Positions 1 through 7,995 of a stretch of 64,000 nt of DNA are shown piece after piece. Where the stretch lies: assembly GCF_001748145.1 (NCBI RefSeq), contig NZ_BCQA01000001.1:6768824-6832823 (forward strand), read 5' to 3'. The translations under genes were made by a program, and so were the position numbers. The DNA comes from Bosea sp. BIWAKO-01 (GTDB taxonomy: Bacteria; Pseudomonadota; Alphaproteobacteria; Rhizobiales; Beijerinckiaceae). Each line of letters opens with the position of its first letter. Position 1 is the stretch's first letter. The notes under the pieces were generated by a model. That model saw nothing but the letters and a program-made list of their open reading frames with translations. It ran no database searches and was not told the DNA's origin.

Positions 1-464
1 ACTTCGCGTCGAAGGACAATCTGATGGTCGAAGCGTACCGTCGGACGATCGAGATCATCACGGGACCGCCTCTCGCGATCATCGAAACGGAGGGCAGCGC
101 GCACGAGAAGCTGCGCCGGTTCATCCTCGCCAGCATCAGCGGGCCCGTCGCCGCCCCGCGCGTCCTGTCGCTATGGGCGACCTTCATCAGCCAGGTCCCG
201 ATCAACCCTGCCTTCGCCGAGGTGCATCGCGACAAATATCTCGCCTACCGGCGCGCCTGCGACCACTTGATCGGCGAAGTGCTGACGGCCGAGCAACGCA
301 ATCCAGGCCCATCCGAGCGGCAACGCCTCAGCATCGCGCTCAACGCCGTGATCGACGGGCTCTGGCTTGAAGGGTGCCTCAGCGCAGAGGAAATCGACGA
401 GAGGCTCCAGGCCGAGACCGGGATCAAGACCATCGAAAGCCTGCTGGACATCAAGCTCGGCTGA
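1..464 (+). CDS. TetR/BetI-family transcriptional regulator, 5' end outside the window
   Basis: The reading frame is already open at base 3 and reads FASKDNL before the first internal ATG at 24. That resembles the end of the TetR helix-turn-helix (the Y-F-x-S-K-D/E stretch), so the true start lies upstream of the window and only the C-terminal ligand-binding part is visible (about 150 residues, stop at 462-464). The visible part looks like the BetI-type C-terminal domain: a helical segment with conserved W (SLWATFISQ), a Y-R-R-x-x-D-H-L-I stretch, and the late ALNAVIDGLWLEGCLS segment found in BetI-like repressors. It would act as a ligand-responsive repressor. Its target cannot be inferred because its upstream neighbours are not in the window and the next gene downstream is convergent. 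Confidence 0.8.
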   Translation, partial: FASKDNLMVEAYRRTIEIITGPPLAIIETEGSAHEKLRRFILASISGPVAAPRVLSLWATFISQVPINPAFAEVHRDKYLAYRRACDHLIGEVLTAEQRNPGPSERQRLSIALNAVIDGLWLEGCLSAEEIDERLQAETGIKTIESLLDIKLG

Positions 465-613
465 TGCTGACCACATGCGCTCCCGCGATCTCGGGTATGG
501 CCGCGGCGCGCCATCAATCCGGCGAGATCGACGATATCGGCAGCATCTCCAGGGCGGGAGGCCGGCGCGTGCCGCCCGCGTCCGGCTGACACGCTACAAG
601 GGCGCGTTGAAGC

Positions 614-2104
614 TCAGGGATTGGGCGCTCGCATCGCCTGATAGTGATCGAGGCTCGCCCGCGTGCCGAGGCGCCAGAGGCGTTGCAGGGCCTGGCCGAA
701 GGCCTCCCGGAAGCGCGGGTCATCCGCCAGATCGCCATAGACACCCCGCATCTCGAGCCAGGCGTCCGGCCGGGTTCTGGCCTTGCGGGCCTGCTCGGTC
801 AGCCTTGGCCAGCTCGGATCGTTCGGCGCGATCGGCTTTCCGCTTTCGGTTTCGCCATAGCAATAGCGGCACCACAGCGCTGAGACGAGCGCGAGGCCGT
901 CGATGGGGCGACCTGCCCCCAGCGCATCGCGTAGCGTCGGCAGGATGAACTTTGGCTGGCGGTTCGATCCGTCCAGGCAAAGCCGGCGGATCGTGTCACC
1001 GATCTTCGGATTGGCGAAGCGCCGCTCGATCGTCCGCCGATAGGTCGCAAGATCAGTGTTGGGCACCGGCGGCACGAGTGGAATGATCTCGTCCTCGAGC
1101 AGGGTCCGGAGAAAGCGCGCAATCTGCGGATCCTCCATCGCTTCATGCACGAAATGGATATCGAGCAGGCCGGCGGGATAGGCGATCGCCGCGTGCCCGC
1201 CATTCAGGATGCGGATCTTCATCAGCTCGAAGGGCGCGACATCGGCGACGAATTCGACGCCGACCTGTTCGAGCCGGGGCCGCCCGGCGGGGAAGCGATC
1301 CTCCAGCACCCATTGCCGAAAGCCCTCGCAAAAAACCGGGCGCCGGTCGTCGATGCCGAAATCGCCGCGCAAGGCCGCGCGCTCACGCTCCGAAGTCGCG
1401 GGCGTGATCCGGTCGACCATCCCGTTGGGAAAGGCGACGCTCTCGCGGATCCAGCGCGCGTCCGAACGGTCAATCAGTTCCACGAGCCCGGAGACGGCAT
1501 TTTCCGTGACATGGCCGTTGCCCGGCAGGTTGTCGCAGGACATCACCGTGAAGGGTGCAAGGCCGGCGGCGCGGCGCTGCAGCAGGGCAGCCGCGATCAA
1601 CCCGAAGGCGGTCTTTGGACAGGCGAGACGGTCTGCAGCATCGGCAATGATGTCTGCATGGTTCGCGTCGAAGGACTGCGTTGCCGGGTCGACGTAGTAG
1701 CCGCCCTCGGTGACGGTGAGCGAGACGATCCGCGTACGGGCATCGACGAGGCGAGCGAGCAGCCCTGCCCTGTCGCCGGGAGCGATGAAATCGATCATCG
1801 CGCCGGTGATCCGCGCCTGCGCCGAGGTCGCTTCCTGCGCGACGACCGTGGTCAGGAAATCCTGCGCGGCGAGATCGCGCCCCATGGCGGCGTCGCCCTC
1901 CTGCACGCCGGTGCCGATGATCGCCCAGTCGCGATCGAGCCCGCTCTCGAAGAGTTCGTCGAGATAGCAGGCCTGATGCGCGCGGTGAAAATTGCCGACA
2001 CCGAAATGGACGATGCCGGCGCTGAGATCCTGCGCGCGATAGCTCGGCTGGGACACCGTGCTGCCGATTTCGCCGAGCCGGGCCTGCGACAGAGTGACGG
2101 CCAT
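614..2104 (-). CDS. Mannitol dehydrogenase family oxidoreductase (polyol/hexuronate NAD-dependent)
   Basis: About 496 residues, the usual length of the long-chain mannitol dehydrogenase/fructuronate reductase family. These cytoplasmic enzymes interconvert a polyol and a ketose, for example mannitol and fructose, with NAD(H). The N-terminal Rossmann region has the family signature GNFHRAHQ. The catalytic K-x4-N-x2-H pattern appears as KIRILNGGH, matching the Lys/Asn/His triad of mannitol 2-dehydrogenase. The start was placed at ATG 2104 (MAVTLSQ), because the open frame extends 78 codons further into the GDPD gene with no family similarity. It starts 4 bases after the GDPD stop and is the last gene of the ugp-like operon. 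The exact substrate (mannitol, arabinitol, sorbitol or a hexuronate) is not decidable from sequence. Confidence 0.9.
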   Translation of the reverse strand: MAVTLSQARLGEIGSTVSQPSYRAQDLSAGIVHFGVGNFHRAHQACYLDELFESGLDRDWAIIGTGVQEGDAAMGRDLAAQDFLTTVVAQEATSAQARITGAMIDFIAPGDRAGLLARLVDARTRIVSLTVTEGGYYVDPATQSFDANHADIIADAADRLACPKTAFGLIAAALLQRRAAGLAPFTVMSCDNLPGNGHVTENAVSGLVELIDRSDARWIRESVAFPNGMVDRITPATSERERAALRGDFGIDDRRPVFCEGFRQWVLEDRFPAGRPRLEQVGVEFVADVAPFELMKIRILNGGHAAIAYPAGLLDIHFVHEAMEDPQIARFLRTLLEDEIIPLVPPVPNTDLATYRRTIERRFANPKIGDTIRRLCLDGSNRQPKFILPTLRDALGAGRPIDGLALVSALWCRYCYGETESGKPIAPNDPSWPRLTEQARKARTRPDAWLEMRGVYGDLADDPRFREAFGQALQRLWRLGTRASLDHYQAMRAPNP

Positions 2105-2108
2105 CGCC

Positions 2109-2867
2109 TCACCCAGCCTTCGCGGCCAGCAGCTGCAGGGCGAGATCGGGCCGATCGCTGGTGATCTGCGCGATCGGCTGCCCCAGCCAGTAATCAAGCT
2201 CGCGCAGGGTGTTCGGCACCCAGACGCCGAGTTTCTCGCGCCCGACGATGCCCAGCGCCCGATCAAGCGCAAGACGCAGCAGCGACTGTTCGACCGCGAT
2301 GATGCAGCCGAGATCGACGAAGCGCCGCAAGGTGGCATCGACGCCGCCGAAGGCTTCGCAGGAGCGACGATCGACCGAAGCGAGGCGGCGCATATGCGGC
2401 GCCTTTTCCTTGATCTCCTGGATGACCTCCGGAACGAAGCAGGTCAGGACGACGCGCGCGGCCATGCCCCTGGCCTCGACCAGCGCGATGACCTTCTCCA
2501 GCAGACCGGGATAGGGATTGCCGAGCGCATCCATCTTCATCTCGATCTCGAGCTCGATGCCGGTCGGCGCGAAGACGTCGAGCACGGCCGCCAAGGTCGG
2601 GATCGTCTCGCCCAGCGTGTCGTTGAGCCGAACCTTGCGCAGCGCCTCGCGGGAGAGCCCGGCGACCGGCCCCTTATGGTCCGTGGTGCGCTCGAGCAGC
2701 GGATCATGGATCACCATGATCTCGCCATCGGCGGAGAGATGCACATCGAGTTCGACCGCGTCGACCTTGAGGTCGCAGACGTTCTTGAGGTCGCAGACTT
2801 GCCGGAAGCCGCTGAGGCTGTTCTCCGCCCAGATATTGCGCGCGCCGCGATGTCCGATGATCCGCAT
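2109..2867 (-). CDS. ugpQ: Glycerophosphodiester phosphodiesterase (GDPD/UgpQ-like)
   Basis: About 252 residues with the GDPD TIM-barrel signatures. There is GHRGARNIWAENS near the N-terminus (catalytic His and metal-binding Glu) and VELDVHLSADG followed by IHDPLLERTT (metal and catalytic residues). The enzyme hydrolyses glycerophosphodiesters to sn-glycerol 3-phosphate and an alcohol. It has no signal peptide, so it acts in the cytoplasm as UgpQ does. The start is ATG 2867 (MRIIGHRG); the upstream 17 codons of open frame have no family match. It lies between a UgpE-like permease gene and the mannitol dehydrogenase gene. Between the FR of the first helix and VELDV there are 16 residues instead of the usual 10, caused by an in-frame duplication of VCDLKN (see separate entry). 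Confidence 0.88.
   Translation of the reverse strand: MRIIGHRGARNIWAENSLSGFRQVCDLKNVCDLKVDAVELDVHLSADGEIMVIHDPLLERTTDHKGPVAGLSREALRKVRLNDTLGETIPTLAAVLDVFAPTGIELEIEMKMDALGNPYPGLLEKVIALVEARGMAARVVLTCFVPEVIQEIKEKAPHMRRLASVDRRSCEAFGGVDATLRRFVDLGCIIAVEQSLLRLALDRALGIVGREKLGVWVPNTLRELDYWLGQPIAQITSDRPDLALQLLAAKAG
2766..2801. repeat. In-frame 18-bp tandem duplication inside the GDPD gene
   Basis: CTTGAGGTCGCAGAC occurs at 2766-2780 and again at 2784-2798, with a period of 18 bases. The protein therefore reads VCDLKN then VCDLKV in series. The insertion sits between the first helix and the first metal-binding strand of the barrel and lengthens that segment by exactly six residues. Confidence 0.85.
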
Positions 2868-2898
2868 GATGGTCGCCTTGGTTTTATGGTGCTGGCCG

Positions 2899-3789
2899 CT
2901 ACTTGCCGCTGTCGACAAGTCCCTTCACGAACCAGCGCTGAAGGAGAAGGATGACGAGGGTCGGCGGCAGCATCGTCAGCAGGGCCGCGTTCATCAGGAG
3001 ATGCCAGGTCGGCAGCGAGTCGGCCTGCGGCATCAGCTTCTTCAGCCCGATCACGGCATTGGCCATGGCGGGTTCGGTGGTGAGCAGCAGCGGCCAGAGA
3101 TACTGGTTCCAGCCCATCAGGAAGAGGATGATCGCGAGCGCGACGATGTTGGAGCGCGAGAGCGGCAGCAGGATCAGGCGGAAGAACTGCCAGGGGCTGG
3201 CGCCGTCGATGCGGGCGGCCTCGCAGAGCTCGTCCGGAATGGTCAGGAAGAACTGGCGGAACAGGAAGGTCGCGGTGGCCGAGGCGATCAAGGGCAGGAT
3301 CAGGCCGGAATAGCGGTTGACCATGTTCCAGTCGAGATCGACCAGAACCTGCATGCCGAGCCATGAGCCGAGGATGTTGAGCGGCAGGGCGACATTGGCC
3401 GCCGATTCATAGGTCGGGACGATGCGGACCTCGATCGGCAGCATCAGCGACATGAAGATCAGCCAGAACACGGTCAGCCGGAAGGGAAAACGGAAATAGG
3501 TGACGGCGAAGGCCGCGATCACCGAGACCGAGAGCTTTCCGATGGTGATGCCGCTGGCGATGATGAAGGAGTTGAGCAGGAGTCGGCCGAAATTGGCACT
3601 GCTCAGCACGGTCTGCAGGTTGGTGAAATAGGCGTCGCCAGGCAGCCAGGACATCGGCACCCGCATGACCTCCTGCTGGGTCAGCGTGCCGGTGACGAAG
3701 ACGAAATAAAGCGGCAGGCAGACGAGTGCTGCGCCGACCAGCAGGATGAGATGGCAGACGACGTCGAGGACGGGCGTGCGCTCGTTCAT
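2899..3789 (-). CDS. ugpE: ABC transporter permease, UgpE-like (glycerol-3-phosphate type)
   Basis: A 296-residue inner-membrane protein of the carbohydrate uptake family 1. About six hydrophobic segments are visible, beginning with a long one at residues 9-32. The EAA cytoplasmic loop that contacts the ATPase is clear (EAARIDGASPWQFFRLILLPL region, about residue 190). The stretch WLPGDAYFTNLQTVLSSANFGRLLLNS is typical of UgpE. It follows a UgpA-like gene after 15 bases and is followed by the GDPD gene after about 31 bases. It should import glycerol-phosphate or a glycerophosphodiester together with the adjacent UgpA- and UgpB-like proteins. No ATPase gene is present in this operon. Confidence 0.9.
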   Translation of the reverse strand: MNERTPVLDVVCHLILLVGAALVCLPLYFVFVTGTLTQQEVMRVPMSWLPGDAYFTNLQTVLSSANFGRLLLNSFIIASGITIGKLSVSVIAAFAVTYFRFPFRLTVFWLIFMSLMLPIEVRIVPTYESAANVALPLNILGSWLGMQVLVDLDWNMVNRYSGLILPLIASATATFLFRQFFLTIPDELCEAARIDGASPWQFFRLILLPLSRSNIVALAIILFLMGWNQYLWPLLLTTEPAMANAVIGLKKLMPQADSLPTWHLLMNAALLTMLPPTLVILLLQRWFVKGLVDSGK

Positions 3790-3804
3790 GCTCAGGCGCT
3801 CCCC

Positions 3805-4809
3805 TTACACGCTGTAGTTCACGCGCCGCTCGATGAAGCGGAACTGCGCATAGGTGAGGAGCAGGGCCAGCCCCATCAGGATCACCGACTGGGCGGCCGA
3901 CGAGCCGAGATCGAGCGTGACGAAACCGTCCTGGTAGACCTTGTAGACCAGGATCGAGGTCGCTCCGGCCGGGCCGCCACGCGTCGTCGCGTCGACGATG
4001 GCGAAGGTCTCGAACAGCCCGTAGACGAAATTGATGACGATCAGGAAGAACAGCGTCGGCGCGATCATCGGCAGCGAGATGCGCAGGAAGCGCTGGATCG
4101 GCCCGGCTCCGTCGAGATAGGCGGATTCCAGGATCGAGTGGGGCACCGAAAGCAGCGCCGCGACGAGGAAGATGTAGTTGTAGCAGATGTGTTTCCAGGA
4201 CGCCGCCATGACGATCAGGGCGAGCGCGTGCGAGGAATTGCGGTTCGGGTCCCAGTCGAGGCCGAGCCCCTGCAGCATATGGGCGACCGGGCCCACGCGC
4301 GGGTTGAACAGGAAGGCGAGCATGATGCCCGCAATCGCGGGCGCGATCGCATAGGGCAGCAGCAGGATGGTGCGGTAGGCGCCGCGCCCGCGCAGGATGT
4401 GGTTCGAGGCGAAGGCGAGCAGCAGCGCGAGCGACAGCGTCAGCACGTTCTGCGCGACGGTGAACACGACCGTGACCTGGACCGAGGACCAGTAGACGCT
4501 GCTGCGGAACAGCCGCTCGAAATTCTGGAAGCCGACCCATTGCGTCGTCGCGCCGAACGGATCGGTGAGCTGGAAGGCCTGGATCAGCGCCCTGACGGAG
4601 GGGATGAAGAAGAACAGCAGGAGGATGAAGAGCTGCGGCGCCAGCAGCCAGAAGGGCAAGCGCCATTCCGTGAAATGGGCCCGCTTCAAGCCGCTCTCGG
4701 CCTGCCCGTCGGAGAAAGCCGGAGCAGCCCGGCGCCGCAGCGGCCAGCGCAAGCGCCAGCCGCCGACAGCCGCCGCGGGAAGCTCCGCCGCGCTATTTCT
4801 TGCCAGCAT
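3805..4809 (-). CDS. ugpA: ABC transporter permease, UgpA-like (glycerol-3-phosphate type)
   Basis: About 334 residues from ATG 4809. The first membrane segment (FWLLAPQLFILLLFFFIPS) and the phrase RFIERRVNY at the C-terminus are characteristic of UgpA/MalF-type permeases. The EAA loop is ESAYLDGAGPIQRFLRISLPM. ATG 4809 overlaps the end of the ugpB-like gene by 17 bases. A TTG at about 4689 (leading to MKRAHFTEWRLP) would give the more usual short N-terminus and is preceded by a purine-rich stretch, so the start is uncertain by 40 codons. It forms the heterodimeric channel with the UgpE-like protein. Confidence 0.87.
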   Translation of the reverse strand: MLARNSAAELPAAAVGGWRLRWPLRRRAAPAFSDGQAESGLKRAHFTEWRLPFWLLAPQLFILLLFFFIPSVRALIQAFQLTDPFGATTQWVGFQNFERLFRSSVYWSSVQVTVVFTVAQNVLTLSLALLLAFASNHILRGRGAYRTILLLPYAIAPAIAGIMLAFLFNPRVGPVAHMLQGLGLDWDPNRNSSHALALIVMAASWKHICYNYIFLVAALLSVPHSILESAYLDGAGPIQRFLRISLPMIAPTLFFLIVINFVYGLFETFAIVDATTRGGPAGATSILVYKVYQDGFVTLDLGSSAAQSVILMGLALLLTYAQFRFIERRVNYSV

Positions 4810-6106
4810 TGAGCTGCTCGTAGCGGCGCAACGACTCGTTGCCGCGTGAGACGGCATCGTCGAGCGCCTGCTGCACCGGCTTGCGGCCGAGGAAGGCGGC
4901 CGAGACCTCTTCCATGATCGCGACATTGATCTGGTTGCTGTTGCCGATGCGGAAGCCCAGCGAATTGTCGCTCGGCGTGCCGCGCATCAGCTGCACGACC
5001 GCGATCTCGCGCGTCGGGTTCTTCTGGTAGTAGCCCTGCGCCTTGGCGGCGTCATAGGCGGCGACCGTGACCGGCACATAGCCGGTGGCCTGGTGCCACC
5101 AGACCTGCGTGTCGGTCTGGGCCAGGAAATTGTAGAAGGCGCCGATCGCCTTGTACTTCTCCGGCGTGTGCCCCTTCAGGGTCCAGAGCGCCGCGCCGCC
5201 GATGACGCTGTTCTTAGGCGTCACACCCTGCTCGAAGGGCATCTCGGCCGCGCTCCAGTCGAATTTGGCGGCGGCGACGACGGCGGCATGCGAGGCCGTC
5301 GAGGCGATGATCGTCGAGCATTCGCCCGAGGTGAAGAGCTGGATCGGAATGACGCCCTGCCCCGCGAGCTGCATCACACCCGGGCCGATCAGACGCTTCA
5401 TCCGCTCGACCTGGCCGACTAGCTTGCCCTTGTTGAAGACGAAGCTGGTGTCGAGCCCGTCCATGCCGTTGCGCTTGGTCGCATACGGGATGTCGTTCAC
5501 GGCGCTGTAGTTTTCCAGGAAGCTCCACTCGTAGTCGCCCGGCAGCACCATGGCGCATTTCGACACGCCCTTGGCCTTGATCGCTTCGAGCTGCGGCTCG
5601 AGTTCCTGCCAGGTCGCGCCCGGCTTGTCGAAGCCCGCGGCTTTGAAATGGTCGCGGTTGTAGAACAGGATCGGCGTAGAGGAGTTGAACGGCATCGCCT
5701 GGAGCTTGCCGTCGATGGCGTAGTAGCTGACGACCGGCGCGATGTATTTCTTGACGTCGATCGGCTGGCCCTGCTGGGCCATCAGTTCGCTGGTCGGGAT
5801 GATCGCCCCTGAATTGACCATGGTCAGGAAGGAGCGCTCGTTCGACTGTACGATCTCGGGCTGGCGCTTGGCCCGATAGGCGGCGATCGTGCCGTTCAGG
5901 ACCTCGTCATAGGTGCCCTTGCCGACCGCCTTGACGACATAGTCCTTCTGCGAGTCGTTGAACTTCTTGACCAGCTCGTCGACGCGTTCGCCGAGCGTGC
6001 CGCTCATCGCATGCCAGAACTCGATTTCGGTTGCCGCCTGGGCGCAGGACAACCCCGCCAGAAGCATCGCGCCCGCACCAGCGAGCGCACCAAAGACAGG
6101 TCGCAT
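4793..6106 (-). CDS. ugpB: Periplasmic glycerol-3-phosphate-type binding protein, UgpB-like
   Basis: 437 residues with a Sec signal peptide of about 24 residues ending in a CAQA/AT junction. The mature protein follows E. coli UgpB closely in many places: FWHAMSGTLGERVDEL, the PFNSSTPILFYNRD motif of the binding cleft, SGECSTIIASTASHA, IGGAALW, WHQATGYVPVT and QALDDAVSRGNESLRRYE near the C-terminus. It captures glycerol 3-phosphate or glycerophosphodiesters in the periplasm and delivers them to the downstream permeases. It is the first gene of the operon ugpB-ugpA-ugpE-GDPD-mannitol dehydrogenase. A strong dyad lies 27-57 bases upstream of the start and is probably a SorC operator. Confidence 0.92.
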   Translation of the reverse strand: MRPVFGALAGAGAMLLAGLSCAQAATEIEFWHAMSGTLGERVDELVKKFNDSQKDYVVKAVGKGTYDEVLNGTIAAYRAKRQPEIVQSNERSFLTMVNSGAIIPTSELMAQQGQPIDVKKYIAPVVSYYAIDGKLQAMPFNSSTPILFYNRDHFKAAGFDKPGATWQELEPQLEAIKAKGVSKCAMVLPGDYEWSFLENYSAVNDIPYATKRNGMDGLDTSFVFNKGKLVGQVERMKRLIGPGVMQLAGQGVIPIQLFTSGECSTIIASTASHAAVVAAAKFDWSAAEMPFEQGVTPKNSVIGGAALWTLKGHTPEKYKAIGAFYNFLAQTDTQVWWHQATGYVPVTVAAYDAAKAQGYYQKNPTREIAVVQLMRGTPSDNSLGFRIGNSNQINVAIMEEVSAAFLGRKPVQQALDDAVSRGNESLRRYEQLNAGKK

Positions 6107-6132
6107 TCAAAGCCTCCCTCGTCGGTTTATAT

Positions 6133-6163
6133 GAGCATATGCTCTTGATTGAAGCATATGCTC
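6133..6163 (-). promoter_or_regulatory. 31-bp dyad operator upstream of ugpB-like gene
   Basis: The segment contains two GCATATGC blocks (GAGCATATGCTC and AAGCATATGCTC) separated by TTGATTG. It aligns without gaps, at 24 of 31 positions, with the minus-strand reading of 7937-7967 upstream of the HAD-SorC operon. The shared core is ATGCTCTTGAT then AGCAT. The most likely binder is the SorC regulator encoded at 6291-7238, which would then control the transporter operon and itself. Confidence 0.65.
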
Positions 6164-6290
6164 GCACACTCCGTCTCTATGTCAACCATCGATGACAAAG
6201 CGATGACGCCCGCCGGCCATCAGGGGCACGGGCCGGACATCAGGACGAAGCGGAAGTGACGCGATGGACGCAGGGAGCTGCTGGCCGGAC

Positions 6291-7238
6291 TCAGAGCGCC
6301 AGCAGGGCGCGCGCCGTATCCTCGTCCGTGACGAGTCCGTTGACGAGACGGCCGCTGAGCGCGGCACGCAGGGGGGCGACCTTCGCCGTGCCCTGCCCGA
6401 TGCAGATCCGCAGCCGGTCGCTGCCGGGCTCCGGCGGCACGGAGGTCACGCGCAGATTGGTGCCGCGGTCGAGCAGCCTGCCCTCTCCGTCGAAGACCCA
6501 GCCGGTGACCTCGCCGACTGCGCCGTGACGCACCATTTCGAGCAGCTCGCTGCGCGTCATGAAGCCGTCCCGATAAAGCACGGCATCCTCGCCGATCTGG
6601 CTGATGCCCATCAGCCAGAGATCGGCCTCGCCGGCGATGGCACGGATGCGCCGGATCGCTTCGATCTCGATCAGCTGCGCCCGCTCCTCGGGACTCGAGA
6701 CATAGAGCGGCAGCGGCATCGGGAAATGCTGGGCCTTGGTGATCTCGGCGAGCTTGACCAGCGTGTCGAACGGGCTGGCAGAGCCATCCGGCGAGATCGT
6801 GCCGACCAGCGAGACGAGCCGGTGCAGCGGGCAGGACATCGGCGACACCCGCTCGATGCTGGCGCGCATCGAGCGACCAGTGCCGAGCGCCATGACCAGC
6901 GATTTGCGCGAGCGCAGCCAGCGCTCGATCAACACCCCGCCGAGCGAGGCGACGCCGGCCGCCGCCGTCTCGGCCGAGCCGTCGGAGGGCGCGATCTCGC
7001 AGTGCTGCAGCTCGAAACGATCGCGCAGCCGCGCCGCGAGCTCCATGCAGGCGCCGATCGGGTGGTTCATCTGGAAACTGATCAGCCCCTCGCTGCGGCT
7101 CAGCGAAACCAGTCGCTGCGCGGCGGGGCGCGAAATGTTCAGGATCCCGGCAATGTCGTCCTGGGTGCGGCCGGCGATGTAGTAGAGCCAGCCGGCGCGG
7201 GCGGCATCGTCGAGGCGCGCGCTGTCATTATCGGCCAT
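6291..7238 (-). CDS. SorC/DeoR-type sugar-binding transcriptional regulator
   Basis: 315 residues. The N-terminal helix-turn-helix is clear: RAGWLYYIAGRTQDDIAGILNISRPAAQRLVSLSREEGLI-like at residues 14-50 (YYIAGRTQDDIAGILNISR seen directly). The rest is the SorC effector domain related to sugar-phosphate isomerases, with ALGTGRSMRASIERV, GTISPDGSASPFDT, a GAVGEVTGWVFD motif and the terminal GLVTDEDTARALLAL. Such regulators sense phosphorylated sugars or polyols. The gene is cotranscribed with, and lies 6 bases downstream of, the HAD phosphatase gene. Its likely operators are the related dyads at 6133-6163 and 7937-7967, giving autoregulation and control of the ugp-like operon. Confidence 0.88.
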   Translation of the reverse strand: MADNDSARLDDAARAGWLYYIAGRTQDDIAGILNISRPAAQRLVSLSRSEGLISFQMNHPIGACMELAARLRDRFELQHCEIAPSDGSAETAAAGVASLGGVLIERWLRSRKSLVMALGTGRSMRASIERVSPMSCPLHRLVSLVGTISPDGSASPFDTLVKLAEITKAQHFPMPLPLYVSSPEERAQLIEIEAIRRIRAIAGEADLWLMGISQIGEDAVLYRDGFMTRSELLEMVRHGAVGEVTGWVFDGEGRLLDRGTNLRVTSVPPEPGSDRLRICIGQGTAKVAPLRAALSGRLVNGLVTDEDTARALLAL

Positions 7239-7244
7239 GGCGCG

Positions 7245-7919
7245 TCAGCCCACCGTTGCAGGCAGCGCGAGCTCGCACCAGGCGCCGAGCAACCTGTCGG
7301 CGCCGGCCTCGACCAGGGCGCGCCGCTGGTCCAGCACCGCGAAATGGCTGCCCGCGGTCAGGCCATAGGCGGTCATTCCTGCCGCCTTGGCGGCGAGCAC
7401 GCCGCTGACGCTGTCCTCGATGACAAGGCAGCGTCCGGGCGCTACGCCGCGCTCGCGCGCCGCGAGCAGGAAGAGGTCGGGCGCGGGTTTGCCGCGCTGG
7501 ACGCGGGTCGTGCTGAAGATCCGCCCTTCGAACAGATCCCAGAGCCCCACCTTGCGCAGGCAATGCTCGATGCGCTCCTCGTCGCTGGAGGACGCGACGC
7601 AATAGTCGACATCGAAGGCCTCGACCGCCTCGCGCACGCCGGCGACGGGCTGCAGCGCCGCGCTGAAGGCGGAGAAGAGCCGCGCCCGCCAGTCCCGCCT
7701 GAAACTCTCCGGAGCCGGCCGGCCGGTCATGCGCTCATAATCCTCGATGACTGCGCTGGCGGGCCGCCCGAGATAGCGCCGCATCACCGCTTCCAGATCA
7801 TAATCCGGGTCCAGTGGCGAGAGAATATCGACCAGGGTGCGGCAGCTGATCGTCTCGCTGTCGACGAGCACGCCGTCGCAGTCGAGGATGATGAGGTCGA
7901 AGCGGGGATGTGGAGCCAT
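7245..7919 (-). CDS. HAD-superfamily phosphatase/phosphomutase, beta-PGM-like subfamily
   Basis: 224 residues from ATG 7919 ([10 protein letters not shown]). The HAD motifs are in order: motif [11 protein letters not shown] with the nucleophile Asp and the second acid Asp, motif II SSSD, motif III KPAPDLF, and motif [18 protein letters not shown]. The helical cap lies between motif I and II, which marks the beta-phosphoglucomutase/phosphatase subfamily. It probably dephosphorylates a small sugar- or polyol-phosphate in the cytoplasm. The open frame extends 14 codons upstream, but these cross the operator dyad, so the internal ATG is preferred. It is the first gene of a HAD-SorC operon, which suggests its substrate is in the same pathway as the SorC effector. 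Confidence 0.85.
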   Translation of the reverse strand: MAPHPRFDLIILDCDGVLVDSETISCRTLVDILSPLDPDYDLEAVMRRYLGRPASAVIEDYERMTGRPAPESFRRDWRARLFSAFSAALQPVAGVREAVEAFDVDYCVASSSDEERIEHCLRKVGLWDLFEGRIFSTTRVQRGKPAPDLFLLAARERGVAPGRCLVIEDSVSGVLAAKAAGMTAYGLTAGSHFAVLDQRRALVEAGADRLLGAWCELALPATVG

Positions 7920-7936
7920 GAGACAGCAACAATCTT

Positions 7937-7967
7937 GAACGGATGCTCCGATCAAGAGCATCCGCTC
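7937..7967 (-). promoter_or_regulatory. 31-bp dyad operator upstream of HAD-SorC operon
   Basis: On the plus strand GGATGCTC (7941-7948) and GAGCATCC (7956-7963) form a perfect 8-bp inverted repeat with spacer CGATCAA. The minus-strand reading matches the 6133-6163 dyad over the core ATGCTCTTGAT. The position, 18 bases upstream of the HAD start, fits a repressor operator overlapping the promoter. Confidence 0.65.
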
Positions 7968-7995
7968 GCCTTTCTGTCAAATGGCGCCGTGGCTT

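Noticed and set aside
1145..2164. Long plus-strand open frame over the mannitol dehydrogenase gene, and similar long antisense frames over most genes (for example 3751-4812, 6264-8015, 18211-19602, 55415-56836)
   Set aside because: They are composed of R, A, D, G and Q-rich low-information sequence, lack domains, and mirror well-supported genes. They are the expected result of high GC content.
2105..2338. 78-codon N-terminal extension of the mannitol dehydrogenase
   Set aside because: It overlaps the GDPD gene, is rich in S, R and C, and has no similarity to the family.
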